From Archivesica marissinica (taxonomy: Eukaryota; Mollusca; Bivalvia; Venerida; Vesicomyidae), in the NCBI GenBank assembly GCA_014843695.1, contig CM026398.1, positions 21,308,061 to 21,372,060 on the forward strand: 64,000 nucleotides of DNA. Reading direction: 5' to 3'. The notes under the pieces are model-generated. The model was not told where the DNA came from, searched no databases, and saw only the letters and a list, made by a program, of their open reading frames with translations. Position 1 is the first letter of the stretch. Every line of letters starts with the position of its first letter. The translations under genes and the position numbers were made by a program. Positions 47,398 to 58,079 of the stretch are shown here, piece by piece.

Positions 47398-49733
47398 TTA
47401 CTAAGCAGTCATACACATATCTGGCTGTTTAACACCGGCTTTACTGTAGGTACATTGTATTACCGTATGTCTACCTAACTGTTTAACACCGGCTTTACTG
47501 TAGGTACATTGTATTACCGTATGTCTACCTAACTGTTTAACACTGGCTTTACTGTAGGTACATTGTATTACCGTATGTCTAACTAACTGTTTAACACTGG
47601 TACTGTAGGTACATTGTATTACCGTATGTCTAACTAACTGTTTAACACTGGTACTGTAGGTACCTTGTATTACCGTATGTCTAACTAACTGTTTGACACT
47701 GGCTTTACTGTAGGTACATTGTATTACCGTATGTCTAACTAACTGTTTCACACTGGCTTTACTGTAGGTACATTGTATTACCGTATGTCTAACTAACTGT
47801 TTAACACTGGCTTTACTGTAGGTACATAGTATTACCGTATGTCTAACTAACTGTTTAACACTGGTACTGTAGGTACCTTGTATTACCGTATGTCTAACTA
47901 ACTGTTTAACACTGGTACTGTAGGTACATTGTATTACCGTATGTCTAACTAACTGTTTAACACTGGTACTGTAGGTACATTGTATTACCGTATGTCTAAC
48001 TAACTGTTTAACACTGGTACTGTAGGTACATTGTATAACCGTATGTCTAACTAACTGTTTAACACTGGTACTGTAGGTACATTGTATTACCGTATGTCTA
48101 ACTAACTGTTTAACACCGGCTTTATTGTAGGTACATTGCATTACCGTATGTCTAACTAACTGTTTAACACTGGTACTGTAGGTACATTGTATAACCGTAT
48201 GTCTAACTAACTGTTTAACACTGGTACTGTAGGTACATTGTATTACCGTATGTCTAACTAACTGTTTAACACCGGCTTTATTGTAGGTACATTGCATTAC
48301 CGTATGTCTAACTAACTGTTTAACACTGGTACTGTAGGTACATTGTATAACCGTATGTCTAACTAACTGTTTAACACTGGTACTGTAGGTACATTGTATT
48401 ACCGTATGTCTAACTAACTGTTTAACACCGGCTTTATTGTAGGTACATTGCATTACCGTATGTCTAACTAACTGTTTAACACTGGTACTGTAGGTACATT
48501 GTATAACCGTATGTCTAACTAACTGTTTAACACTGGTACTGTAGGTACATTGTATTACCGTATGTCTAACTAACTGTTTAACACTGGTACTGTAGGTACA
48601 TTGTATTACTGTATGTCTACCTAACTGTTTAACACTGGTACTGTAGGTACATTGTATTACCGTATGTCTAACTAACTGTTTAACACTGGTACTGTAGGTA
48701 CATTGTATTACCATATGTCTAACTAACTGTTTAACACTGGTACTGTAGGTACATTGTATTACCGTATGTCTAACTAACTGTTTAACACCGGCTTTACTGT
48801 AGGTACATTGCATTACCGTATGTCTAACTAACTGTTTAACACTGGTACTGTAGGTACATTGTATTACCGTATGTCTAACTAACTGTTTAACACTGGTACT
48901 GTAGGTATATTGTATTACCGTATGTCTAACTAACTGTTTAACACTGGTACTGTAGGTACATTGTATTACCGTATGTCTAACTAACTGCTTAACACCGGCT
49001 TTATTGTAGGTACATTGTATTACCGTATGTCTAACTAACTGTTTAACACTGGTACTGTAGGTACATTGTATTACTGTATGTCTAACTAACTGTTTAACAC
49101 TGGTACTGTAGGTACATTGTATTACCGTATGTCTAACTAACTGTTTAACACCGGCTTTATTGTAGGTACATTGCATTACCGTATGTCTAACTAACTGTTT
49201 AACACCGGCTTTATTGTAGGTACATTGCATTACCGTATGTCTAACTAACTGTTAAACACCAGCTTTACTGTAGGTACATTGTATTACTGTATGTCTAACT
49301 AACTGTTTAACACCGGCTTTATTGTAGGTACATTGTATTACTGTATGTCTAACTAACTGTTTAACACCGGCTTTACTGTAGGTACATTGTATTACTGTAT
49401 GTCTAACTAACTGTTTAACACTGGTACTGTAGGTACATCGTATTACCGTATGTCTACCTAACTGTTTAACACTGGTACTGTAGGTACATTGTATTACCGT
49501 ATGTCTACCTTACTGTTTAACACTGGTACTGTAGGTACATTGTATAACCCTATGTCTAACTAACTGTTTAACACCGGCTTTACTGTAGGTACATTGTATT
49601 ACTGTATGTCTAACTAACTGTTTAACACTGGTACTGTAGGTACATTGTATTACCGTATGTCTACCTAACTGTTTAACACTGGTACTGTAGGTACATTGTA
49701 TTACTGTATGTCTACCTAACTGTTTAACACACA
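47398..49733. repeat. 51/54-bp satellite, about 45 copies
   Basis: Unit TTTAACACTGGTACTGTAGG, TACATTGTATTACCGTATGT, CTAACTAACTG (51 bp), or a 54-bp form with CCGGCTTTACTG. Both lengths are multiples of 3, so the minus strand stays open for 609 codons (KQLVRHTVIQCTYSTSV repeated). It starts directly at the end of the 55-bp satellite. Confidence 0.96.
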
Positions 49734-49790
49734 TCTAGTGTTAGTAACTTAGTATGTCTATTATACCTTGTGATAGCGTGTGTGACATAC

Positions 49791-49925
49791 CTTGTGATAG
49801 CACGTCCATCATTTTACAGCTTTCATCAAGCTTGATGTATGGTGCCTTGCCATAGTTATCAATGGTCACTTTAGTTTCACCATCCGTATTTATGAAGACA
49901 TTGGTTCCTGGTCCACCATTTCCAC
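49791..49925 (-). CDS. Exon E (45 codons, phase 1-1)
   Basis: Acceptor CATTGCATTCAAG above 49925 and donor GTATGT below 49791. Product: GNGGPGTNVFINTDGETKV, TIDNYGKAPYIKLDES, CKMMDVLSQ. GGNGGPGTNVF is the GGPGTVF motif that in other units follows directly on GGRI..YF; here the F5/8C domain lies between. The donor region is duplicated 24 bp downstream (second GTATAA donor near 49766), still in frame. Confidence 0.86.
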
Positions 49926-50039
49926 CTTGAATGCAATGTGATAAAAATAATTATGGTGGATAATTTCCATCTTGAATATACAATTATACACCGATACAAA
50001 TATGGGCGCTCATTTCCATACTGAATGTACACAGATACA

Positions 50040-50545
50040 AATATGGGCAATGAAATTGATGCTTACTGAATGAAATTGATGTTTACTCAATGAAATTGAT
50101 GCTTACTGAATGAAATTGATGTTTACTCAATGAAATTGATGCTTACTGAATGAAATTGATGTTTACTCAATGAAATTGATGCTTACTCAATGAAATTGAT
50201 GTTTACTCAATGAAATTGATGCTTACTCAATGAAATTGATGTTTACCCAATGAAATTGATGCTTACTCAATGAAATTGATGTTTACCCAATGAAATTGAT
50301 GTTTACCCAATGAAATTGATGCTTACTCAATGAAATTGATGCTTACTCAATGAAATTGATGAATGAAATTGATGCTAACTCAATGAAATTGATGCTTACT
50401 GAATGAAATTGATGCTTACCCAATGAAATTGATGCTTACTGAATGATATTGATGCTAACTCAATGAAATTGATGCTTACTGAATGAAATTGATGCTAACT
50501 CAATGAAATTGATGTTTACTCAATGAAATTGATGTTTACTCAATT
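50040..50545. repeat. 20-bp minisatellite (CAATGAAATTGATGCTTACT), about 26 copies
   Basis: Alternating GCTTACT and GTTTACT units early on (40-bp supra-unit), then irregular. Between it and 51372 I see no other repeat or gene. Confidence 0.93.
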
Positions 50546-51372
50546 AATTGGCGAGTGCAGTGGAGGTACAGACAACTACTGATCAACATTGAAATAGGAT
50601 ATGCTGTTTGTAAGTGACACTACTGTATGAAACATTATTTGGCCCGAAATCACTCCGATAGTTTTATGATGAATAAAAGGACCGTTGGCACTCAGACCTA
50701 GGCTCAATATCTTGTACTTCACTAATTTGAATGATTTGGAAATCTTTTCCAGTTATATTACACCATAGTCGGTAAACACAGACAAATAGAAATGGACTCT
50801 TCTTTAAAATGAGGATATTAGGTTACGGTGTGATATATTTTAAGTTATTATGCTTGTCTTAAAGAAACAAACACAGCTTGGCATGAATGCTTTCTACTGC
50901 TTAAAATATTCTAATATTCTCTATTACCGTTTCTCACTAACACAGTATTACATTCCCATAAATAGAGCAGATAAAACTGATATAAGAAACAGGTCGACCT
51001 CTCTCCACAATGATCACATCGTGACCTAGGAAAGTCCAGCAGTAGCAGCTCATTCAATCAAGACTTTGTCTCATCAACACAGACTCGGTTCCTCGTGTAG
51101 GTATGGCATGAGGGGACCTGCCTGGGAATGCCTTGCCGTGATGAAGACCCTTGAAGAGGATATCTGTTGTGGCCCTAAAAGGGACCGCCTTCGAAAGAAA
51201 GGATACAGGACTAGTCACCCTGGGAAGAATGAAGATCCCTCTTCGGATATCTGCATAAGCATCGTAGCAGTCTACATTAACTACTTACTTAGAGAAACTA
51301 GGCGCCCAAATGCCTCGGCGGAGGAGACTATAAATAAACATGAAGGATTGGGTATAAGAACACTTAGACTAC

Positions 51373-51420
51373 CTTTGGTTGCCGCAGTGCATATCCCAGT
51401 TGGAACCAATGCTGCTGTCC
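51373..51420 (-). CDS. Candidate micro-exon D (48 bp, phase 1-1)
   Basis: Between exons C and E, a 48-bp segment has a good acceptor (CATTTTATTGCAG) and a possible donor (GTAGTC). It is divisible by 3 and open in the required phase, giving TAALVPTGICTAATK. Inclusion or exclusion both keep frame. There is no homologue in the other units; variable linkers of similar length occur at this place (GGYSTGSAES, GGWPGRECDECEA). It could equally be chance. Confidence 0.35.
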
Positions 51421-51476
51421 CTGCAATAAAATGTTCAGAAATTGAGAGATACAGTCAACTTAGTCTACCCATGACT

Positions 51477-51595
51477 CGAACCAACTATGACTCGAACCAA
51501 CCATGACTCGAACCAACCATGACTCGAACCAACCATGACTCGAACCAACCATGACTCGAACCAACCATGACTCGAACCAACCATGACTCGATCCA
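51477..51595. repeat. 16-bp tandem repeat (CCATGACTCGAACCAA), about 7 copies
   Basis: Nearly perfect units. A 146-codon plus-strand frame (51066-51506) ends in this array and has no recognisable domain, so I do not call it a gene. Confidence 0.92.
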
Positions 51596-51861
51596 TTATT
51601 CATGGACTCGTCGAGCTCGAGGCAACGGAGTTCGACTGTATATCAAAACATGCGCACGCTCAGTATCGTCGGTTCAGTATCGCAAAACCGTACACAATTA
51701 ATGGCTGTTCATCTCAGTTTCATGCAATGCTAAAAATAATCTATATATAGTAACACGTCGGCCATCTTGATGTGAACATGATAAGTGTTTCCAATCTATC
51801 ACAAACACCATACATGAAAATGATTCATTTCATAAAGATACGTGAAGCAGTATAGATACAA

Positions 51862-52084
51862 GGTCGCTGACTTGTATACCAGTGTAACCAATCATCACTG
51901 ATGGTCACAGGTTCGAGCCCCGCTCAGGCTGTGTCTCATTTATATGAAAAAGTTGGCAGTTTATTACGGAGGTTGGTGCACCCAAGTACTGGTTAACCGC
52001 TGGAGCCTGCCCAGGAAAGGTGTTGTTAAGTAAACTGCCTGCCGGCGATATAGCCCGAAATGGTGCTGATGCAGGCGTAAAACC

Positions 52085-52141
<57 letters not shown>
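51862..52141 (+). mobile_element. SINE-S, 5'-truncated, ending in an (AT)n tract
   Basis: Starts in the tRNA-like head after the A-box and runs to the tail end GCGTAAAACCCG, then about 26 AT units (52087-52140). Flanked by TATAGATACAA at 51851-51861 and 52138-52148. The AT microsatellite has grown at the SINE 3' end. Confidence 0.9.
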
Positions 52142-52143
<2 letters not shown>

Positions 52144-52158
52144 TACAATACTATGAAA

Positions 52159-52341
52159 TACAGTCAAACCTGTCTTAAGCAGCCAGTCATGGGAATCACA
52201 GAAAGTGGCTGTTTAACACAGGTGTCTGCTTAATAGAGGGCAAATGTATCATAAAACAACATATTGGGAATCGGGAAACTGGCTGCTTTAATACAGGTTG
52301 GCTGCTTAATGGAGGTGACCACTAACACAGGTCTGACTGTA
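52159..52341. mobile_element. TA-flanked MITE with CAGTCAAACCTGT ends (copy 2)
   Basis: TA at both borders; left CAGTCAAACCTGTCTTAAGC, right (reverse complement) CAGTCAGACCTGTGTTAG. Inverted relative to 34171-34352. From 52342 to 53407 I see only AT-rich intron without repeats or genes. Confidence 0.82.
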
Positions 52342-53407
52342 CGACACATTATTTGCAGTAACAAAGGTGGTCATTTGAATCTAATGAATTTTTCTTCACA
52401 CCTGCATGATATTATTTTCCTCAATGCCGCCAGTATACGGGATAAATCGATCGATATCTGTATTTTGTATTCCGAAACATGAAACAATGAACACGATTAT
52501 TTTTATAGTAATAGGTCGGTCATCTTGGACGTGATGACATTTTCTTCACAAGGCTGTACCACTATATGCCCTAAAGACACAGCATAAGTTTCAAGAAGAT
52601 ATGTCAAGGCATTTGCACAATCATTAAAGCGACATTACATCGCAAAAAGCAAATAAAATGCATTTGTTCACGTATAAATGCGTTGCTACTACAAATTCTT
52701 CCGAATACAATCGAACACTAACAATGAATCAATAAACAGTGTTTTTGTGGTTTACAAACTTTCAAACGTGAAAATATGATTTTATATAACGATCATCCAT
52801 GTTTCTGAGTGGACATTTGTTTGTCATCGGAGTCAATACTAAATGCGAGATAATGTCGTTTAAAGATAATTTAACTAAGACTAGTCTACAAATAAATATG
52901 CATAGGCACGCATGTGAGATATAACTGTAAATCTGTACCATAAATCGTGTTATTCATGATACACGAGTTGTATTACGCATAAATGTCGACCCTATTTACA
53001 TTATTTTGTTATGTTAACAAACCGTGTATACAACGCTTGTTTATTTGTTGAAATACACTTTTGAGGCACATATTGGAAACAAAATTATACCATATAATTG
53101 GAAATGATATATTCTGCAGACATTTGCGTTTTCACCGATGTAGTGTCGCTTTAAGCATATTTATGTCTACATCTGAAGCCAATGGCGAGGAGCATCAAAA
53201 TAGCTCCCAGGACCTTAGCCACAGCAAATAAAGAAATAAGTTTTTAAATATTTTTGGTGGGGTGTGAAGACTTGGCAGGCAGGCAGAGTGAGGTATATTA
53301 GACATAACTGGTCCTGGTGGAAACTTATCGTCGACGGAGAAATCATCCGGATAAAATATTGTAATAAACAGGGAGGAAAAGATAAAACAAACACTTTCTC
53401 TACACAC

Positions 53408-53573
53408 CTTGACTGTATCCAGAGACCATGAAAGAGAGTTCTATAGCACCCTGGTATGTTTTTGGGTACAAACGAATTCTACTGGTGAATAGAGGTCTAG
53501 GAAGCTTGACGGTTACATAACCACTTGCATCTGTATTACCTTCGAATAGGTAGTTCTCATCACCCAAACTTAC
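53408..53573 (-). CDS. Exon C, second half of F5/8 type C domain (55 codons, phase 0-1)
   Basis: Acceptor CTACTTTTAG above 53573 and donor GTGTGT below 53408. Product: VSLGDENYLFEGNTDASGYV, TVKLPRPLFTSRIRLYPKT, YQGAIELSFMVSGYSQ. FEGNTD, V..KLP.P.F..RIRLYP.TY.G.I.L.F.V.G is the diagnostic C-terminal half of the discoidin (F5/8 type C) fold, a ligand-binding beta-barrel found in extracellular proteins. The terminal Cys usual in this family is absent. It joins exon B at phase 0 after SSW. The downstream intron holds candidate micro-exon D. Confidence 0.9.
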
Positions 53574-53589
53574 CTAAAAGTAGAAAAGA

Positions 53590-54850
53590 CATGCAGAAAT
53601 AGGAGACAGGGGGCAGTGGATAGGAGGAAGGGGTGCTGGATAGGAGGAAGGGGGTGTTGGATAGGAAGAAGGGGNNNNNNNNNNNNNNNNNNNNNNNNNN
53701 NNNNNNNNNNNNNNNNNNNNNNNNNNNNNNNNNNNNNNNNNNNNNNNNNNNNNNNNNNNNNNNNNNNNNNNNNNNNNNNNNNNNNNNNNNNNNNNNNNNN
53801 NNNNNNNNNNNNNNNNNNNNNNNNNNNNNNNNNNNNNNNNNNNNNNNNNNNNNNNNNNNNNNNNNNNNNNNNNNNNNNNNNNNNNNNNNNNNNNNNNNNN
53901 NNNNNNNNNNNNNNNNNNNNNNNNNNNNNNNNNNNNNNNNNNNNNNNNNNNNNNNNNNNNNNNNNNNNNNNNNNNNNNNNNNNNNNNNNNNNNNNNNNNN
54001 NNNNNNNNNNNNNNNNNNNNNNNNNNNNNNNNNNNNNNNNNNNNNNNNNNNNNNNNNNNNNNNNNNNNNNNNNNNNNNNNNNNNNNNNNNNNNNNNNNNN
54101 NNNNNNNNNNNNNNNNNNNNNNNNNNNNNNNNNNNNNNNNNNNNNNNNNNNNNNNNNNNNNNNNNNNNNNNNNNNNNNNNNNNNNNNNNNNNNNNNNNNN
54201 NNNNNNNNNNNNNNNNNNNNNNNNNNNNNNNNNNNNNNNNNNNNNNNNNNNNNNNNNNNNNNNNNNNNNNNNNNNNNNNNNNNNNNNNNNNNNNNNNNNN
54301 NNNNNNNNNNNNNNNNNNNNNNNNNNNNNNNNNNNNNNNNNNNNNNNNNNNNNNNNNNNNNNNNNNNNNNNNNNNNNNNNNNNNNNNNNNNNNNNNNNNN
54401 NNNNNNNNNNNNNNNNNNNNNNNNNNNNNNNNNNNNNNNNNNNNNNNNNNNNNNNNNNNNNNNNNNNNNNNNNNNNNNNNNNNNNNNNNNNNNNNNNNNN
54501 NNNNNNNNNNNNNNNNNNNNNNNNNNNNNNNNNNNNNNNNNNNNNNNNNNNNNNNNNNNNNNNNNNNNNNNNNNNNNNNNNNNNNNNNNNNNNNNNNNNN
54601 NNNNNNNNNNNNNNNNNNNNNNNNNNNNNNNNNNNNNNNNNNNNNNNNNNNNNNNNNNNNNNNNNNNNNNNNNNAGTGGATAGGAGGAATGGGGGCAGTG
54701 GATAGGAGGAAGGGGGCAGTGGATAGGAGGAAGTGGATAGTGGATAGGAGGAAGGGGGCAGTGGATAGGAGGAAGAGGGCAGTGGATAGGAGGAAGGAGG
54801 CAGTGGATTGTCGAAGGGGGCAGTGGATAGGAGGAAGGGGGCGGTGGAAA
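53590..54850. repeat. 20-21-bp minisatellite (GGATAGGAGGAAGGGGGCAGT) with gap
   Basis: About 4 units left and 9 units right of a 1,000-N gap, same orientation and similar unit, so the gap is probably more of the same array. It begins about 17 bp upstream of the exon C acceptor. Confidence 0.92.
53675..54674. other. Assembly gap (1,000 N)
   Basis: Exactly 1,000 N inside the purine-rich minisatellite; true length unknown. Between 54851 and 55310 I see no feature. Confidence 0.99.
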
Positions 54851-55310
54851 CTGGGTACATATCATCCAATCAGGGGCATCTCCTAAGAACGAACATGCTC
54901 ATCCATGGAGTATGACATGAACCTTTGGGATAAAGACCCGGGTCTTGGATGTGACACAACGTCTACATATGGGGAACATTTGTGCCAATTTATTTCACAA
55001 CTCCCTTGTGCATAACACAGTTACATTATACTAATACTTAACCTTTGACCCCACTAAGCCAACCCACCCAGAGTGTGATCTTGACCATTGAAAGTTCCAA
55101 TATGCATGACACAGAGACAGCCCGGATATGCCACTATTGATATTTAACTTCAAAGTATTCAACTAGCTACGTAAGTATCCATTTGGCATACAGACGTACA
55201 GACATATGGATGGATGTGGACATACCTAAAATTGTATATTAAGTGATTACTTCTGTGTAGTCACATAAACGGAATTGATAACCACATAAAATTGTTGATA
55301 GCCACATAAC

Positions 55311-55595
55311 GGATCAGTAGTTCAGTGGTTAACACGTTGGACTGGTAATCCAGGGATCGCGGGTTCAATCCCCCGTCTGATCCTAACAAAATTAGCAGTC
55401 TTTCAGATGGGATTTTAAACCGAGGTCTCGTATCGGTGCTTTACACCGTGCACATAAAAGAACCAGAGGAGACTCGGGAATGGGTCTCTGTCTGTATATC
55501 ATTGCACTATCCTCCAAAATTCTAATATGACTAATCTCTTCAGGAGGCATCGCACATATGGGCAACGGGTAGCGACGATAAATAAACCCTCCACA
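55311..55595 (+). mobile_element. SINE-T, full copy with tRNA-Thr-like head
   Basis: The head (55311-55383) folds like a tRNA: acceptor GGATCAG/CTGATCC; anticodon stem TTGGA/TCCAG around loop CTGGTAA, i.e. anticodon GGT (Thr); B-box GGTTCAATCCC. It has one extra base between T-arm and acceptor, and SINE body follows without a terminator, so it is a SINE and not a tRNA gene. The body carries GAGGTCTCG, ACCAGAGGAGACTC, TTGCACTATCCTCC and TTCAGGAGGC, ending GATAAATAAAC. Confidence 0.88.
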
Positions 55596-55777
55596 ACTAG
55601 ACAGTACACCTATTGTTCTCCTAACCACGCAAGTGCCATACGATGGGTGAGTGATAGGGGACTAATACATAACTATTGAATTATCAGGTGCATTCCTCAG
55701 ATGCAAATATTACTTGTAAAAAAAGTGTACATTGATTGTATCTTGCATAATTCTAAATAAAATAAATAAACAAATAC

Positions 55778-56034
55778 CCAGCTGCTTGTCGAGGCATTGT
55801 AGAATTGGACAGTGTATGTTGTCACAAAATTAAGTGAACCCCCGCGTGTCGTAATAGCCGTCAAATAGTTTGCTGTACTCAAACGCATCTCCAAGTATGG
55901 ATTTGTGTCTATAGAGATACTTGATCTCCAGGCTTTGCTTGCATCTTTGCCGAGAAACCCATAAGATGCCTCATAGTAACGTTGGGCACCACTTGAATAC
56001 ATATTGGAGTAGGACAACCCTGCTTGAGTGGTAC
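55778..56034 (-). CDS. Exon B, first half of F5/8 type C domain (85 codons, phase 1-0)
   Basis: Acceptor TTCTCTGTTACAG above 56034 and donor GTATTT below 55778. Product: TTQAGLSYSNMYSSGAQRYY, EASYGFLGKDASKAWRSSIS, DTNPYLEMRLSTANYLTAI, TTRGGSLNFVTTYTVQFYNA, STSSW. A.Y....AW, the YLEM.L strand, AITTRGG and VT.YTVQF are the N-terminal half of a discoidin domain. The usual first Cys is lacking. The acceptor lies in a 96-bp tandem triplication, so acceptors at 56130 and 56226 would add 32 or 64 in-frame residues. Confidence 0.87.
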
Positions 56035-56262
56035 CTGTAACAGAGAACAGCATTGCATAAGATGCCAGATAGTAGCTTTGGGCACCACTTGAATCCATTC
56101 TGGAGTAGGACAACCCTGCTTGAGTGGTACCTGTAACAGAGAACAGCATTGCATAAGATGCCAGATAGTAACTTTGGGCACCACTTGAATCCATGTTGGA
56201 GTAGGACAACCCTGCTTGAGTGGTACCTGTAACAGAGAACAGCATTGCATAAGATGCCAGAT
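56000..56262. repeat. 96-bp tandem triplication covering the exon B acceptor
   Basis: Nearly three copies with period 96 bp; GTACCTGTAACAGAGAACAG (acceptor on minus) starts at 56031, 56127 and 56223. Each copy holds the end of the intron and the first 32 codons of exon B, and the minus frame stays open through all copies (YYLASYAMLFSVTGTTQAGL repeated). Confidence 0.93.
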
Positions 56263-56265
56263 ACC

Positions 56266-56398
56266 ATATATGTAGACTATCTGAGTGAGGGTGGGGTCGC
56301 TTTTCCATGTTATACAATAATGCACCATATATGTAGACTATCTGAGTGAGGGTGGGGTCGCTTTTCCATGTTATACAATAATGCACCATATATGTAGA
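56266..56398. repeat. 61-bp tandem repeat, about 2.2 copies
   Basis: ACCATATATGTAGACTATCT through ATACAATAATGC is repeated at 61 bp. A looser relative continues to about 56560 (GTATGAGTGAGAGCGGGTC). Confidence 0.85.
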
Positions 56399-56754
56399 GG
56401 TGTAGAGTGAGGGCGGGGCCACTGAATAAAAATGATCCCCCTATGTGTAATTTTATGAGAGATGGCAGGTCACTTTTTCATGCCATAGAATAATGACCCC
56501 CCTATGTTTGTACTGTATGAGTGAGAGCGGGTCAATTTTCCGCAAGGAGGGGGGGGTCAATATTCTATATGATACCGGGCGGTACACTAGTATATTGCAA
56601 TACAACTTCATGGTACGATACGTACCAGTACGAAATTAGTACACCGGTCTAGTGTTCTGTATAGTGTGTAACTGCAGGATAATACTTAAAATGGAGTTGT
56701 TTGGTTTATTTGTTAACAAATGCAGGGAATTGGATGATAGAATAGAGATGCAGG

Positions 56755-57968
56755 ACATTGGGTGATTGAATACAGGTGCAGGATACTGGATGATAGAATA
56801 CAGGTGTAGGATACTGGATGATAGAATACAGGTGAAGGATACTGGATGATAGAATACAGGTGAAGGATACTGGATGATAGAATACAGGTGAAGGATACTG
56901 GATGATAGAATACAGGTGCAGGATGCTGGATGATAGAATACAGGTGAAGGATACTGGATGATAGAATACAGGTGAAGGATACTGGATGATAGAATACAGG
57001 TGTAGGATACTGGATGATAGAAAACAGGTGCAGGATACTGGATGATAGAATACAGGTGATGGATACTGGATGATAGAATACAGGTGAAGGATACTGGATG
57101 ATAGAATACAGATGCAGGATACTGGATGATAGAATACAGGTGTAGGACATTGGATGATAGAATACAGGTGCAGGATACTGGATGATAGAATACAGGTGAA
57201 GGATACTGGATGATAGAATACAGGTGAAGGATACTGGATGATAGAATACAGATGCAGGATACTGGATGATAGAATACAGATGCAGGACATTGGATGATAG
57301 AATACAGGTGCAGGATACTGGATGATAGAATACAGGTGAAGGATACTGGATAATAGAATACAGGTGAAGGATACTGGATGATTGAATACAGGTGTAGGAT
57401 ACTGGATGATAGAATACAGGTGCAGGATACTGGATGATAGAATACAGGTGAAGGATACTGGATGATAGAATACAGGTGCAGGATACTGGATGATAGAATA
57501 CAGATGCAGGATATTGGATGATAGAATACAGGTGAAGGATACTGGATGATAGAATACAGGTGCAGGATACTGGATGATAGAATACAGGTGCAGGATACTG
57601 GATGATAGAATACAGGTGAAGGATACTGGATGATAGAATACAGGTGCAGGATACTGGATGATAGAATACAGATGCAGGATATTGGATGATAGAATACAGG
57701 TGCAGGATACTGGATGATAGAATACAGGTGAAGGATACTGGATGATAGAATACAGGTGCAGGATACTGGATGATAGAATACAGATGCAGGATATTGGATG
57801 ATAGAATACAGGTGAAGGATACTGGATGATAGAATACAGGTGCAGGATACTGGATGATAGAATACAGGTGCAGGATACTGGATGATAGAATACAGGTGCA
57901 GGATACTGGATGATTGAATACAGATGCAGGATACTGGATGATAGAATACACTATAAAAGATGCAGGAT
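56755..57968. repeat. 28-bp minisatellite (GATGATAGAATACAGGTGAA core), about 43 copies, intron A-B
   Basis: Unit ends GGATACTG; positions vary among GTGAAGG, GTGCAGG, GTGTAGG and ATGCAGG. A seven-unit pattern recurs at 57460-57830. The minus frames (up to 477 codons) are artefacts. A short AT tract follows at 57988-58003. Confidence 0.95.
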
Positions 57969-58079
57969 ATTGGATGACCTAACCTGGTATATATATATAT
58001 ATATGTCTTATTATCTATTACGATATGAACATCAAAAATACTGTCCAGGGATAGGTGTAAAATACACATACAAACTTAC

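Noticed and set aside
51066..51506. 146-codon plus-strand frame
   Set aside because: No domain, no splice context, opposite strand to the host gene, ends in a 16-bp tandem repeat; overlaps candidate micro-exon D on the other strand.
55311..55383. tRNA-Thr gene (anticodon GGT); also 63409-63481
   Set aside because: The fold is good, but there is an extra base before the 3' acceptor strand, no T-run terminator, and the same SINE body follows both copies.
55697..56422. Minus frame of 241 codons as one gene
   Set aside because: Its middle is exon B; both ends are intron, and the upstream part is a 61-bp repeat. Only the spliced segment is annotated.
56636..58069. 477-codon minus frame
   Set aside because: 28-bp minisatellite in intron A-B; codon content follows the repeat.
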